A DNA stretch of 64,000 nucleotides from Ceratorhiza oryzae-sativae (Eukaryota; Basidiomycota; Agaricomycetes; Cantharellales; Ceratobasidiaceae). The notes beneath the pieces are model-generated. The model saw nothing but the letters and a program-made list of their open reading frames with translations, did no database searches and was not told the origin of the DNA. The DNA is taken from positions 1 to 64,000 of the forward strand of contig JARWMV010000246.1 of NCBI GenBank assembly GCA_030998015.1, in the 5' to 3' direction. Positions within the stretch are counted from its first letter, which is position 1. The number at the start of each line of letters is the position of its first letter. Below, one piece after another: positions 22,050-34,800 of this stretch. The position numbers and the translations under genes were made by a program.

Positions 22050-22780
22050 AGCGTTTGCTCGCTTCTTGCTTTCGTGGCTTTCTCCGGATCGGCCTTTTTC
22101 TTTCTTGTACTGTTATCTTACGGTTCTTGTCAGCCCCCTTGTTCTATCGTTTTTTTTTCTTCTTGTTTAGCTTCCTCCGTAAAGTCAAACCCAAACCCAA
22201 TCAACATATCGTTCTTGTTTCTTTGTTGTTCGTTCTCGGTAGTCGATGGTGAAATATGATTATCTCGTCGCTCGTTATCATAGTTCATGTGAATCTCGAG
22301 GGCGTTAGTGACGTAGGATGTGCGAGCTTCTTGGTGAAGATAGGGGTCGACCTAAGAGGACACGGGATGTGAATTTGCAAAGATAGGGGCTGATTGTATT
22401 GGGATGAAACCCCAGAACGCTAAAGGAAAAGCAAAAAAAGTGATAAACAAAATAGAAAGTCCACATCCCGAGGAAGGGTTGTTCCGAAAAATTCGTATGC
22501 GACGTTAGCGAGGCAGACCCACGGTCAACTCTAGTAAAAGGCGAGGGTTGAATGCGTTATGTGTTCACCTCCGTCGCTGAATTATGTACAGCTTCTGGGG
22601 TTCTGGTGGATGGCCAAAATAATTGATTCCGGCTTTGTGGGTTTGGGGCGCTTATGGTTGTGGTCATGCTGATTCAGTTGGTCTGTCTTTGACCGTCATT
22701 GGTACGTCAATTCACTTTGTCTAGTCAGGGGCTCTGTTTTATCTAGTTCACCAGCGCAGACCAGATTGAACTGAACCATC
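22050..22780. other. Intergenic region after Ras
   Basis: 3' untranslated sequence of Ras and the promoter of the CIA30 gene. No further gene seen. Confidence 0.6.
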
Positions 22781-23722
22781 ATGTCTGGCCCATGGGTTCA
22801 AGCTTTGAACCGCACGGCGCAGGTCTTGCGGGATAATACCGTCAAAAGTACATCCATTCCCTCTCGTTTTTGTTTTCGCTCTCACACGTCTCGCAAGTCA
22901 TCCGCATGGAAGGTATAAATCCCAACACAAGCGCGCGGACTCTGTTCAGCTTTCGTACACCTGAAGATGTGAAGCAGTATGCCGTCGGGAGCGATGGTGA
23001 TCTAGGAGGGAACACCACGGCGCGACTGGATCATCATCTGGACGGATACGCGCGGTTTTGGGGAGAGATGCGGCTGGACGTTAAGGCTGGCTTGGAGGGC
23101 AAGCTTAGGCCTGGCTATGCTGGGTTTAGAAACAAGGTGAGTGTGTGCATGGGTGTGTGATGGAATTGAACAAAGAGGGAGGAACGAGGTTGATTTTGGG
23201 CGCATGTAGTCTCGTCCGACGTTGTTTGGGCAGGTCTATGACGACTTGTCGTTGCACAAGTATCTAGCTCTACGCGTCCGTGCTGCTGGAGATCCGCCTA
23301 CTCGAAACTCGTACTTTGTCAACATTCAGACGGACGGGCCTGTCCAGACGGATCTATGGCAGCACAGGCTGTACTTTGAAAAAGATGAAGAATGGGAGGA
23401 TATTCTTGTACGTGGCCATCTGTGTCCTTGGATTTATAGACTTATCCTTTGGGGTTTGGTAAAGATTCCAATTTCAAACTTTGTCTTGACAAACCAGGGA
23501 GATTTGGTTAAGCACCAGGTCAAGATGATGAGTGAAAAAGTTCGGACGATCGGGATTTCGATTCTGGGAGGCAAGTCTGGGACTCAGGGAAAGTACGAGC
23601 TCGGTATTGAATCTATTCGAGCCGTGAACGAGGTAGGTATTGTATTGGCCAGGAATTGTTTGGGGCTTACTTGGGTTGTTTAGGAATCGGAGTCTCCAGA
23701 TGATATCACAGCTTCGAATTAG
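22781..23722 (+). CDS. CIA30/NDUFAF1-like complex I assembly factor
   Basis: Five exons (22781-22847, 22898-23136, 23210-23407, 23465-23632, 23684-23722) give 236 residues. It contains the CIA30 pattern: TLFSFRTPEDVKQYAVGSD, FWGEMRLD, GFRNK, YLALRVRAAGD, SYFVNIQTDG and FVLTNQGDLVKHQ. The family helps assemble mitochondrial respiratory complex I. The N-terminus (SGPWVQALNRTAQVLRD) resembles other fungal homologues. Its 3' end converges with the polymerase eta gene, 137 bp away. Confidence 0.88.
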
Positions 23723-23858
23723 GCTATGACTCTGTTTGATACATTTAGCATAGAGCTTTGTATCATACAGCTGTGGTATTGTCTATCTAAAAAAGTACAA
23801 CAGTAATCCCCTCAACCATCCCATTAAACAAGAATAGAAGTCGGCAATAGTCATCCTC

Positions 23859-26783
23859 TTATGATCTTTTGCTAGGTTTTGTAACCGACTTGCCGCTATT
23901 AAAAAAGCTCTCGATGCCCCCTTTTGCCTTCGATTGTTTGTCTTTGCTCTTGCCTTTGCTCCTTGGAGCGACGGTCGGTGTTGGCGTTCCGCTCCTTGAA
24001 GATGCTAGGCCTTCGCTCTGCTCGCTCGAGCCTGTGTTGCTGCGTTTGGCATAAGGAGGGGGTGATATCTCCACAATATCCGAATCACTATCTTCGATCA
24101 CTTCGACAACTTTGCGTTTGACTGAGCCAAAAAAGTCGTGCTTGGACTTGGACTTGGGGGGATCCGTCATTCCTACACTAGGTGACGCTGTTCGCCTTCG
24201 AGTGTTGGTACCAGAGCCTGAGCTTGCAATATCAGTCTTTTCGAAGTGGCAATAGCAGTGTCGCTCTCTGACTTTTTAGCCGAAGACAACGCTCCTTTTG
24301 CACCCAAGAATCCTGCGATCCCTTGTTGGCCTGTCTCGAGTGCCTCTAGACCACCAAAGCCAAGACTGATATTGAATACCCCAGGATTGATGTGGCTTGA
24401 ACCTGGAAAGAGAATCTTCCACAGTCGTTCGGCAGGAGCAACGATAGTCGCCGCGCTGAATGGAGCGGACAAAGGGGAACGGGACCTGCTTGGACTTTGG
24501 GGCACTACCACCTGCAGCGTCCAAATTTGACATAAGCTTACAAAAGACACGCGAGTGCGCTAGTGCGCACCTTGTCTTGCATGAAGAACCAGCGTCTTTG
24601 GCCAGACTGTGCTATTGATTTTACGTGAGTCTGTGAGACGTACTGTAAGCTCTGCGGCTAGAACGGCAAGCCAATGTTGCGCTTGTTCAAATGTTGTGAT
24701 CGCTGGGCGTACGTTCTTGGATGCTGCCATCGACTTGAGTGCGGTCCTCTCCTTGACTATTGAAGTGAATGTACAGATTGAGTCTATCATAACCAAGGGG
24801 GTCTGGTCAGCCGTACCTTCGCTATGGTCTATTCCCTACAACACAAAATTAAAGTTATGAAGACAGATGCGACAGAGAAGAAAGGGCTTTGGCTCACTCG
24901 AAGTATATTCCATACCCAGATTGACTCTTCCCCACATTGTCTCTGCATGTCCTCTATGGGGAAAGAGTATAAACCCAGGACATCAATCCTATTCGGCTAT
25001 CTGACATACCAAGGTCTATTTCTTTCATCCCTGCGACAGTAGTTGCCCCAAATTGAGCCGCCATAGCGTTTCCGAGCTTGCCCCCGAGAAATCTAATCTA
25101 ATCCATTGATGCAAGTAGCTTAGGAATGGTTTACGGTCGGAATGAACGACGATAACGTACTTTCTGAAACGGCATAGGTCCAAGGTAACCCGGTATCGCA
25201 ACATTCCGCAAGGCAGTCTGCGCCATTGGCTTACGGTAGGATGCTGAAAGCTGTTATCGCGTAAGTGGATTTTATAGGTCGATAGATGCCTTGGTATACC
25301 TTGGCGAGCATCTTGTTTCTTGCAATCCCCTATATCTGACATCTGTATCACAATAGCTAGCATAAAAACATAACCAAACTCACCGCAGAAAGGGTGTATC
25401 CTAATTTCTCATATGTCACTTTTCGAGTACTTCGCATCAGTTCAGCTCCAATCGAGAGTGCTACGTCATGCCAAGTGGGAGGAGCATCACTTCCAGGCTC
25501 TAGCTCTAGCTCTTGTCCGTCCGGGGGCAACGGCTCGCAGACTCGTTGGGGTGTTGACGATCCTGAAGCGAGAGCCCCATCGATTGCTCCTGGAGAAGAG
25601 GGTTGATCCGTGTCTAGAGTGGGCGTACCAACTCTAGAAGCCGTCGCTTCGCTCTTGGGGGATTCTGATGCTGCTGGAACAACGTTGGTCTCTAGCGCTG
25701 CCCAATCAATGCGTCCAGGAGGGGGTGGAAGTGGTGTGTCTAGATCAAATGGACCAGGTGGGAGCTGGAGTTCAGGGTAGCGCTCGAGCATTAGCGCACG
25801 GACAGGGTCTGTGTAGTCAATAAATACTTCTGCGAGGTCAGTATCTGGTGCTCCAATGGTACTACTGTGTGAGCACACCTTCATCAATGGATGCCTTCTC
25901 TGTTCCAACGGTCAGACCATGCAAAATGTGATGCGCCAGCCCAAGGACCCACCGATTTCTGCCCCAGGCGGCAGCATTTCTTGAAAGAGCTTGAAGATCC
26001 TAGCACTTTCACGGCGATAATGGTCCAATGATACCTGTATCAATTCTATCAGATGTCAACCCTACACATTTTTGGCATCACACAAACTTTGTGTGTCAAC
26101 GGGCTCGGATCATCCCAATAATGTGGCTCGCTATCGCCCTCCTTGTAGGTTGCAACATGCACGGCCATGAGGTTAGGACATTTTTTCTTTGCTCAGCTAC
26201 CTGAACTCCGATCAGCTTCGCTCACCGAACTAGAAGAGCGACCTACCGACTCGTGTCGGGTTATCCCGAACTTGCGCGCTGGATAGTTTACGGCAATCTA
26301 AGCCATAGAAATAGGATCTGCATCAATAGCTATAGAAAGCAAGGCTCCCACGTACAAGGCTTGTCCACTGTTGCACCACCAACGGCTGTTCCGGGTCTAT
26401 ATTTAGCCTGACGCGTTCGCACCTTAGTGTCTAGTTTAAGTATGGGTATAGTTGATCGGATTGGAACGCGAGATACACACGCAGCATAGAACGCGTCACT
26501 ATCACATAGTGCAATCACGCGACTAACACAAACCGAGCCATGAGCTGGCAGCACGCATGTTTTGTGCCAACCCCATGGCTACTCACAGTGGGTTACTGGT
26601 GGGCATCCAGAAATTAATCCTTGTACAAGTTATACGAACAAAACATGCTCACTGAACACCGAGACTTTGGGAATGCAAGTGCCTGTAGGTGAGTGTCGGA
26701 AACAGGTCGCCATCGCTGGTGATGTTCATTCGGCCCTTGCCTTTCAGCGTATGCTTGGGGCGTGTCGGCGAGTTTGGTGCCAT
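23859..26783 (-). CDS. RAD30: DNA polymerase eta (Y-family translesion polymerase)
   Basis: More than ten exons from ATG 26783. In order: TYRHL and VIALCDSDAFYAAC with the first catalytic aspartates; VRLNIDPEQPLVVQQW; NYPARKFGITRHES; AVHVATYKEGD; EKASIDEVFIDYTDPV with the catalytic DE; a long acidic insert; TWHDVALSIGAELM; the thumb (KPMAQTALRNVAIPG, GGKLGNAMAAQFGATTV); the little finger (LKSMAASKNVRPAIT, HWLAVLAAEL); and a C-terminus ending in IESFF, a PIP-like PCNA motif. I saw no clear UBZ zinc finger. The enzyme copies past UV dimers. Exon limits in the thumb were placed by eye and are less certain. The start follows the usual fungal TYRHL leader; the first intron donor is at about 26668. 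Confidence 0.88.
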
Positions 26784-28224
26784 ACTGCCCGGGGCTATCG
26801 GTCGTCGCCACGAGTGACTCGCGACTCGACTGATGGTCAGCGCTTGAGAGCGAACTTCACAGTCAGCTGACGCTTTCTCACACATCCCAGAGCACACCCA
26901 CGTGACAGTAAACAAACATGGCTCGGTCATCAACCATGGGCGATGCCATGCGATACCAACTGGTGCGGTGACATCATTGTCTTGTGAGTTTCAAGCTAAA
27001 CAGAACGTGCGTGCTTGGATTTGTACATCGCTGCTCATCCCGGTCTCAATCACTTGACTTCCCTCAGTCTTGTATGTCCTGGCGAAATCGGCACTTTCTC
27101 GTGAGCCCCGCTGATATGGACCGAAGGCGAGCAGCGTCTCGTAACAAAGAGTAAGATATCCCAGGCATCTCAGCTATATTCGACCCCCCCCCTTTATTTA
27201 TTACACCATCCCACGTGTTCGACCAAGCACAAGTGGCCCTTACCTGCTGTCGGATGGTTTGAGCACCAAAGGGTAGCCAAGGCAGCTAGAGTTGAGTGGC
27301 CTTTCAAGAACCTAGAGTCTAGCATGGGACAGCTCCGTCGCTGGTACGCGGTTCCGCTTGTTCAGGCGCCATGGTGCAGATAGCTCTCTCTCGCTCTGCA
27401 ATTCCGTCGATCTACCTTCCCGTACACCGAGTGATGCTTGAAAAGAGTACGTCTAATAGCAAAAGAAAGCAGCAAATAGGCTCAGTGGCACAGTGAGGCT
27501 ATAGCCAACAAAGCTCGATTTGCAGATCGATTTGTATACTAACACCGAATCTTTCAACTACCCACTACTGGGGAGGTGCCTATGAAGGAACGATTAGTAT
27601 TACAATTTACTCAGATATAACGAGCTCTCTTCTCAGCCTCTTCCATTTTAAGCCTTTTCCCTTCAAAAGCATCTCGTAGCCTTCCTCTGGGCACTATATT
27701 CCATATTCCGTGGTGTCGAATTCATCATCGGGGACTTGCCCATATATGCCAGGGGTAAAGTCCTTACGAGATGTTAACATTAGAATAAAGCTATCTTGTG
27801 AATAGCTATGGCAGTGCGATTAAAACACGTATCCACCACTAGCATGAGGAGAGAACATAGAGTCGCAAATCAACCACATGTCTAACCAAATATATGTGGG
27901 TGTATTAGGAACCATGATTAGGAACAACGGAGCGAAAAAGACAAAGTGGGGGGCATTCATATCACAAAGCAATCCGAAACGGTCCATTTAAGTTTGCTAT
28001 AGCGCAGGTCCTTTGGAGTTGTCCAAAGTCCGTCAGAGTCAACAAAGGTCAATCTGCCCAGCCGGGCAAGAGTCCACAAAACGAAAATCAAGACCCAGAA
28101 GCGGGTGAGACGGTCACGCGCTCACTCCTAACTACCTTAAGTGCATCCCGCTCCGAGCCGGTAAGAGCCGGTGTCATGGGGAACCATAAGATCTGATATT
28201 GATCTTTTTTCCTATATGCATATT
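26784..28224. other. Gene-free stretch of 1.4 kb
   Basis: It lies upstream of the polymerase eta gene and downstream of the ZUFSP gene. Short frames only, none with domain-like content; no tRNA or repeat was recognised. Confidence 0.5.
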
Positions 28225-30735
28225 TTAATATAAATCGTACATGTTGGTTTGGCACTGATCTAGGACATACCCAAGTTGAGAAGCCGAAACCCGAAATGCG
28301 CTGAGCGTCCGTCCAAGGTCTAGTCCTTGCGCCACATCTGCAGCTGGAGCGGCCTGTCTGTGGTTCGTCCCCGCAGTAATATCCTGGTCTCCGTCTTCCT
28401 TGCCGTCAAGTCGCCGTCCCTTGCCTCTGCCCATGGCTTCCCAATCGTCGGGCTCTGCGCTTCCGCCACGGAAGCGTTTCGAAGCCTGTTCGTCCAACAC
28501 CGTGCGTGAACGTTTCTTGATCACCCGTTTAAGAAAGTTTTTAGCTTTGCTCGGCGAACTGTTGTTCTGGGTCTGTTGATCCCACTCTGAAGCAGACGGT
28601 GATGCGGGCTTCAGATGTGGATCGGCAACAGACGTAGATCCTGCGTGTACACGTAGCCCTGCCTTGCGCAAGGCGGCAGTCGGTCGCCTATAATTGAAAA
28701 CAGCATCAACATGGGCAAGTGTTGGGACGGGAATGGTGGAACGCTATATTCGGAGGTAGATGTTCCGCAACTTACCTAGCAGGGTCATATATTAACACGT
28801 TTGTCTCCCCAGACGGAGCAAACTCGAGCCCAACTACCGTTCTGGAATGGCCCTTGTGCTGCAACACCACGGGCATCCGTGTACTCATAACCACGCTCTG
28901 CCTGGAATGTGGGACTGATTCCCCGTCCCCGTGTTCCAAAAAGTGCGCAGTGAGCCACTGAATAAGTGCCGTGTGTGCTTTGTTACCATCAATAAATTTG
29001 CGTGCGAGCAACAGGGTTGGGGAACAGCTTGAGTTTCAGAAATCTGGTGAGAAATCCAGATACATACCATGGCCGTTCTTCGGAAAATCAACAAGACGTG
29101 CTCTGCGCAATTTCACATAGAATAAACCTGCATTAGTGACACTTACTTAATATCTAAGCCAGATACATACGGTATACCTCGGGAAACGAATGCCACATAG
29201 AGCTCTAAACTCAGGAACCATGGGATTTAGAGTATATCCAAACACGTGCACGAAGGAATGCGTTAATGTAGGGCATATATATGTTCGCGAATTCCAGAAT
29301 ATCAATGGAGCGGAGATTGAAAGAGGCGTGAGATTGATAGAGTTGACGTGTGGAAATTGCGCCAGCAATAGGGATGCGAGGAATATTAGCGCAAAGGTTA
29401 AAAAATAGGAGAATCCAGCAAAAGATTAGCCATTCGATGATCAAGTAAGAAACATGTCACCAAGAAAAGCCATAAGCCAAATGCCACAGGTTGCCAAAAG
29501 CCAAACGAGGCACGGTCAGTTGATATTAGCTAGGGGATTCGCACGCTCTATGTACGCACCAGCCGTGCCAATCCATTTCCGAGTGCCAACTAGATGATGC
29601 CGTAGCTCGTCCGCCCCCCGAGCATCATATCCTACAATTTCAGACAATCAAGGTCAGCGGATTGCTACTGTCCAGATAAATCGAATAATTTATCGCCCAA
29701 TCGGCAGATATAATAATAAGGATGTCAGGATGAATGAGCAAGTGGTACGGGAGGTAGGCATGTGGCGTTCATCAGTTTATGTCAACACGGACAAGCAAGA
29801 TCGTCCAGCGTCGTTTCATCGAGGCCGAATCTTGCAATCAATCTATTTCGCTTCATCCGGACATAACACTCATGATTTGACCCGAGTAATGTGGAGCTTT
29901 GCAGCAGAAGGCAAAGTGCGTTGATCGGCAAACGCGACTCACCTCGGCGCCATGCATCTTCGATCCAGACCTGCAAATTCCGTACCCCAGGCGGACCACA
30001 TGCGTCGTTCATCAATAATTCCCTGTACTCGGGGCGTGCAGTCTGTGCGGTCAGTGCACTGCACGCCATTAAGAAATTCCGATAGCCGCAACCCCTGTTC
30101 AATACCAGTAGTCAATAACTACGGAAACCTAACGGAAACTCAAAGCAGTTTAGTGAGTGCGGATCAAGGACCCGTTAGCACCGGGGACACCTAGCACCCG
30201 GCGCAGTACGTTGTAAAATGCCCACAAGCGGCAAGAAGGTGATCAAGAAGCTATACTCACCACCCTAGGTCCCACAGTTCTGTCCCATAGTGTACAATCA
30301 ATGGTGTACATAGAACACCTCCTGATCTTGATCTTGCAAGTGCCTGCTCGAGCAATGGGATTACGCCAGGTGTAATTATTCTACTCGGCGGGAGCGACGG
30401 GCATGCGGTATGCCAAAACACGTTTTCCTTGGATTTTAGGGGGTTGTTTCCCCGTTCGTAATATAGACGAGCAACGGGAGGACGTGCGCCACGGTGCGGC
30501 GAGGAACCCTGTGCGAGGCCTGTGAACGGGGGTATCGTTAACGGTATAGCGCTCGGACGATTCGGGAACACTCACTAGCGGCAACCTGGGCATCGAGCTC
30601 ATTTACTTCGAGCCCATCGCCGTGGTTGAAGTGATCTTCGTAGTGGGCCTGGCGATTTTCCACAGAAAGTTCGTGTAGTGGCTCCCGACAGAGCTCACAA
30701 GCAATATACACCCTGCAACCGAGTTGGTTCAACAT
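28225..30735 (-). CDS. ZUFSP/Mug105-like C78 cysteine protease (deubiquitinase)
   Basis: Several exons from ATG 30735. The N-terminus has a zinc-finger-like CELCREPL...HYEDHF. The protease part reads VFWHTACPSLPPS, TPGVIPLLEQAL, HYGTELWDLGWGCGYRNFLMAC (catalytic cysteine in WGCGYRN), DELRHHLVGTRKWIGTA, LVDFPKNGHG, then LQHKGHSRTVVGLE (catalytic histidine) and VLIYDP (aspartate). This is the C78 family that includes UFSP proteases and the K63-specific deubiquitinase ZUP1. Two introns (between the DAWRRG and GYDARG blocks, and after WIGTA) are long for this genome, over 300 bp. The C-terminal part is low-complexity and basic. Exact exon limits in the middle are uncertain. Confidence 0.82.
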
Positions 30736-30988
30736 GTTTGATTCTGGGAGTAGACCACTAACTCGTCAACGTCGTCGTTGGCGAGAACCGGGGAGTCGTT
30801 CATCGTGGTAGGCTGCAGGCGGAGCCGAGCGGTGACGCGTGAGCCGAGGACCGAGTCCAGCCTAGCCCCGAGAGGTATATTTGCTATAAGTGGCATGCAT
30901 CAGAATCACACGGAATTTTATAATTGCGCAACGCCTTTTTTTGGCAACCAGGCTCAATAAACAAGGGATCGTACATTTATACTACAAG

Positions 30989-32273
30989 CTACCGTTTACG
31001 GACTGTGTCACGAGCGATCAGATTAGGTAGAGGTTTCTTGTCTGGCAGAACCATCTGCGCCTTTGCGTCCGGGGTCATAATTACATCTTTAGAATAGTAA
31101 TCTCCCCATAGATTACCGTCCAAGACGTATGGGTTGAGCAACAAAAAGCGACAGAACTGTTTATTTTCTTCGCCGTCCTCGATGTCGGGGGCTTGGGGCA
31201 TACTTTGCATGCCGAAATGGACAATCTGAATCCAGAAATAAGTCATCGTTACGTGGAATGTGCGACCAGTAGTCTGGGAGCTCGTCTTGATGTATTTCTC
31301 GAGACCTTGAAATATCATAGTTTTGCCTGGCGAAAAAGGTGTTAGAACGATCCACATGATTGCTTTTAATACCCACCCTTTTGTCTTCCATATGTCTTGA
31401 GGATCGTGTAGGCAATGCGAATGTGGGTATAATGATCCCAGGATGGGAGATCCACGGCTTCAAACTTCTTCAAAAACTCTTCAGGTGACACATCCTTGGA
31501 CGCGCGCTCCGTCCAGGATGTCAGCCTTTCGGCAAGGTGGTTCTGTGGGGCTTGCCCGGTTGGAGCCTGTTGCTTGTATTCACTCTCATTGAGGGCATCA
31601 TACAGCCAGTCCATCGCGGGTGTCAAAGTCGCCAACCAAGTATCTGACATGAGAGACGTCGCAAACACGGCGCACGACGGGCGGGATGCGATTATGGGTG
31701 CCAACTTTATACGAATCTCGTCCAACCCCATCGCTTTTGGCAAGTCTTGCTTGTTTGCTAGGCTGTTTAATCATTCAACGACACGTATAACATCTTCGAG
31801 TGACACTCACATCAAGCATGGCAACACACTATTGCTCTTTTCGGCCCGCCTGTCTTGCTCCACATACCCTAGCATTTGCTTGAATTCCTCAATGGCTTCA
31901 GACAGTCGCTCGCGGTCGTTGGAATCCAATATCCACACGAGCGCCTCGGTTCCTGCGGTGTAGTGCCGGATAAGAGGCCTAATCTTGTCGCAGCCACCAA
32001 CGTCCCAGCAGGTCAACGCCAAAGGCTTTCGCTGGCCAGACGTCTGAGCCCGGACACTCTCGACGTTGAAACCTACCAACCCAATTATGGAACCCATACA
32101 AGGAGAATCTACGAGACAACAAACGTACCAATAGTCGGAATAGTAGTCACTATCTCGCCCAGGCAAAGCCGGTAGAGAAACGTAGTTTTACCAGCCGCGT
32201 CAAGCCCAGTTATCAGTACGCGCTTCTCAGTCTGTCGCTGCGGGAAGAGACGTCTAACAATGTCCGGGAGCAT
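30989..32273 (-). CDS. ARF-like GTPase with an extra C-terminal domain
   Basis: Four exons (32273-32129, 32072-31811, 31762-31377, 31326-30989) give 376 residues, about twice a normal ARF. The first 180 residues are an ARF/ARL domain: [36 protein letters not shown] and NKQDLP. The N-terminus MLPD lacks the glycine needed for myristoylation. The next 190 residues contain [18 protein letters not shown] and [17 protein letters not shown], which resemble bacterial proteins of unknown function with an HxxHLRxA...YHETxT pattern. The fusion lies in one spliced frame with all phases consistent. Its role is unknown. Confidence 0.85.
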
Positions 32274-32759
32274 GTTTGAGTTACAAAACTTGGATGCTAG
32301 AACTCGTCAATGCCAGCTGTTAAATATACTCAAGATCCACGACTCGGGCACAGGAACAGACGTGTTGACACGTTGATATACGCTAAAGCAGTGTGATGCG
32401 ACAGGTGTCGAGCCATGCCAGGATGTTGACAGTTGCAGGGGTAGTGGCGATGCGACAGGTTGCGAACTACGGCAAACCCCGAGGTTACATTATGGCAACA
32501 ATGATAACCGGACGCATATATAGATCTACAAACTAATACACAGACCGGCAATCAATAAAAATAACCCTGATCTCCGAGACTCCCCTACCGAAGGCGCCGA
32601 ATACACTCGACACCAGCTTCAACTCAACACAGCTCAGATCCCACACACAGACGATTGACCAAAAAATAATTATTTTTTCTAATTAAGACAACTGTATGAC
32701 ACTTTAGACAAGAAAACAGACACGGGAGATGGCTGATTATTCAACGAGGGCCATCGCAC
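32274..32759. other. Intergenic region
   Basis: Promoter side of the ARF-like gene and 3' side of tyrosinase 1. Nothing else seen. Confidence 0.55.
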
Positions 32760-34267
32760 TTAAGCAGAGACCATGTTATCGTAGGTGTAGCACAGGCGTC
32801 CACCACTGAAGCCGGTCCACCTAGAATCGATATATCAGTACGACTTGGGATATGTGGTATAAACTGGCTCACTTGTTGGTGTAGTTGCCGGTGATGCTCA
32901 GGACCTCCTCGACGGCGACGTCCTGGGGCTCCATGCCGGAAACGGGGAGGAGCGACTTGGTGTTGACCATCGGGGGCTCACCAGTCGGCCACTGGTCATA
33001 AGTCTCGAGGTGCTGGAACGATCCACCAGAGAAAGACTGGGCGTTCTCAGGGTGCTTGGCTTGCCACATCGCGAAGACGCGGTCCAACATCTGGGGATGC
33101 GGTTAGTCCGACAAGGTACAATGCATAAAACCAGACACTTACTCCGTGGTGCAACCAGAAAAGCGGATCGGAAGGAGTCGGCGAGGGGTCAGACATATCA
33201 CTAGAGCAGAGTAAGATATTGAGCACCTATCAAAGCAGAAATACTCACCCGCCAATCGACAAGTGGACAGCGTTGTGCACACCCTGGGCACGAACGCCCT
33301 CCATCGCACCAAAGAACGCATCCGAGTCTCCGCGGAAGTTGTCAATCATATGCTGCATGTTCTCGTGCGTAGCTGTCTCGTTGGCAAAGAGCTCCTTGTT
33401 CGGGTACTCGAAAGGGAAAATCAAGTTGGTGCCAAATGGCTGAGGAGTCCATTGACGGCGAATGATGTGAGGGACAGGGTAGGCTCGGATGGATTCATTG
33501 AAAGCACCATCGGTGACGTGCCAGTCGTTCTCTTTCTTGCCCCAGGTACCAATGCCATACACTGGATCAGGGTCAAAGATAGGAGACTTGGAAAAGTCGG
33601 CAACGTCTGATGAAAAATAATCAGTTGCCGGATAAACGAGTTATTAGTCTATTTACCAAGCGACCAGTTCCAGTAAGGCATGGTGCCGTTGAATCCACAG
33701 TTGGTCTTCATCGCACGCTCGAACGCATCCAAGTACCAACGGTGCCAAGGGAAGAACACTAGAATATACAGTTTATTCGATGTCATGTTACTTCACCCAA
33801 TCCCACTTACAGGCCGTGATGTGCGTCTTGACATTCGAGTCGACGTGGAGGTAGGTCCAATCATCATAATGCGTGCTGTTACGATCGATCAAAGGCACAC
33901 CACCCGCAATACGAGTCTTGTAGAGCGTATCCGAGTGAGGCATCTTACCCATGCACTATTCGTCCCTCGTCAATGCCAACTTCAGACGCGAGTATATGTG
34001 AAAATGGGCTACCTTGATACCATCGATCCAGGCCTTCTTCTCAGCCTTGGTCAAGGTGCGCCATTCCTTGCGGACACGCGGGTTTGTGCAGACACCAGCA
34101 GCGTTGACCTTGGCCTTGGGATACACCGACTTGCCAACATCGGGGGTTAGCTCGTTGGCGACGCTGGGAGTAATGGTGATCTCGTCCTTGGATGTGCTGA
34201 TATGCAAGTCGAACGCAGAGGCAATCGGGATCGCCACAGCGGCCAAAAGAGCAGCAGAAAAACGCAT
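32760..34267 (-). CDS. Secreted tyrosinase 1
   Basis: Multi-exon gene from ATG 34267, ending YDNMVSA at 32760; roughly 390 residues. It has a signal peptide (MRFSAALLAAVAIPIASA). Copper A ligands lie in HYDDWTYLHVDSN and FFPWHRWYLDAFE, copper B ligands in VHNAVHLSIGGDMSDP and PLFWLHHGMLDR. The enzyme family oxidises monophenols and diphenols (melanin or defence). Unlike mushroom tyrosinases, no long C-terminal shielding domain is present; it ends shortly after SGGRLCYTYD. It is paralogous to tyrosinase 2 at 45867, with shared strings such as FGxNLIFPFEY and SDPSPTPSDPLFWLHHG. Confidence 0.92.
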
Positions 34268-34800
34268 GATGAAGAGTATTAGTGAAGCCGACGAGACAAG
34301 AGCGAGAGGAAAGAATGTGATGGCGATTCGGCCTCAGAGGGGGAGCGCATTTATACGAACCGTTCACCATGGGCGCGAAAACGACTCTGCGCTCAGGCGA
34401 GTTCAACGGCCCCGAGCCGGCCGTCGGCGTATTCCCCACCTTGTTCACCACTCAACTCCCAGCCAGGCCCAGGAGCTACCGGAGCAGAGTGACAAGCCTG
34501 CGAGTCGATGATAGCTACACATTAACCACCATCACCGAACCGTCAAGAATAAAACACATGTGCCGGTTGTGCACCTAACAAAAGATACGCTGTCAACCAA
34601 GCCTCGAACCTCGACTCCCAACTCGGACAAGGGACAATTGACGTGAGCCTGATATTATAGCATAGCCACGTGCGCATTAGAGTGTGAATCATCGATCATC
34701 CGTGCAAAACGGGCTCTCAAGCACGAGCAGTTTTGGCGGCCGGCACATGCATCGATCAATCCGGCCGCGATGCGTTAAGCCCGTCATCCTGTCCGATTCG
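34268..34800. other. Intergenic region between tyrosinase 1 and the SET gene
   Basis: Promoter of tyrosinase 1 and 3' flank of the SET gene. No gene recognised. Confidence 0.55.
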
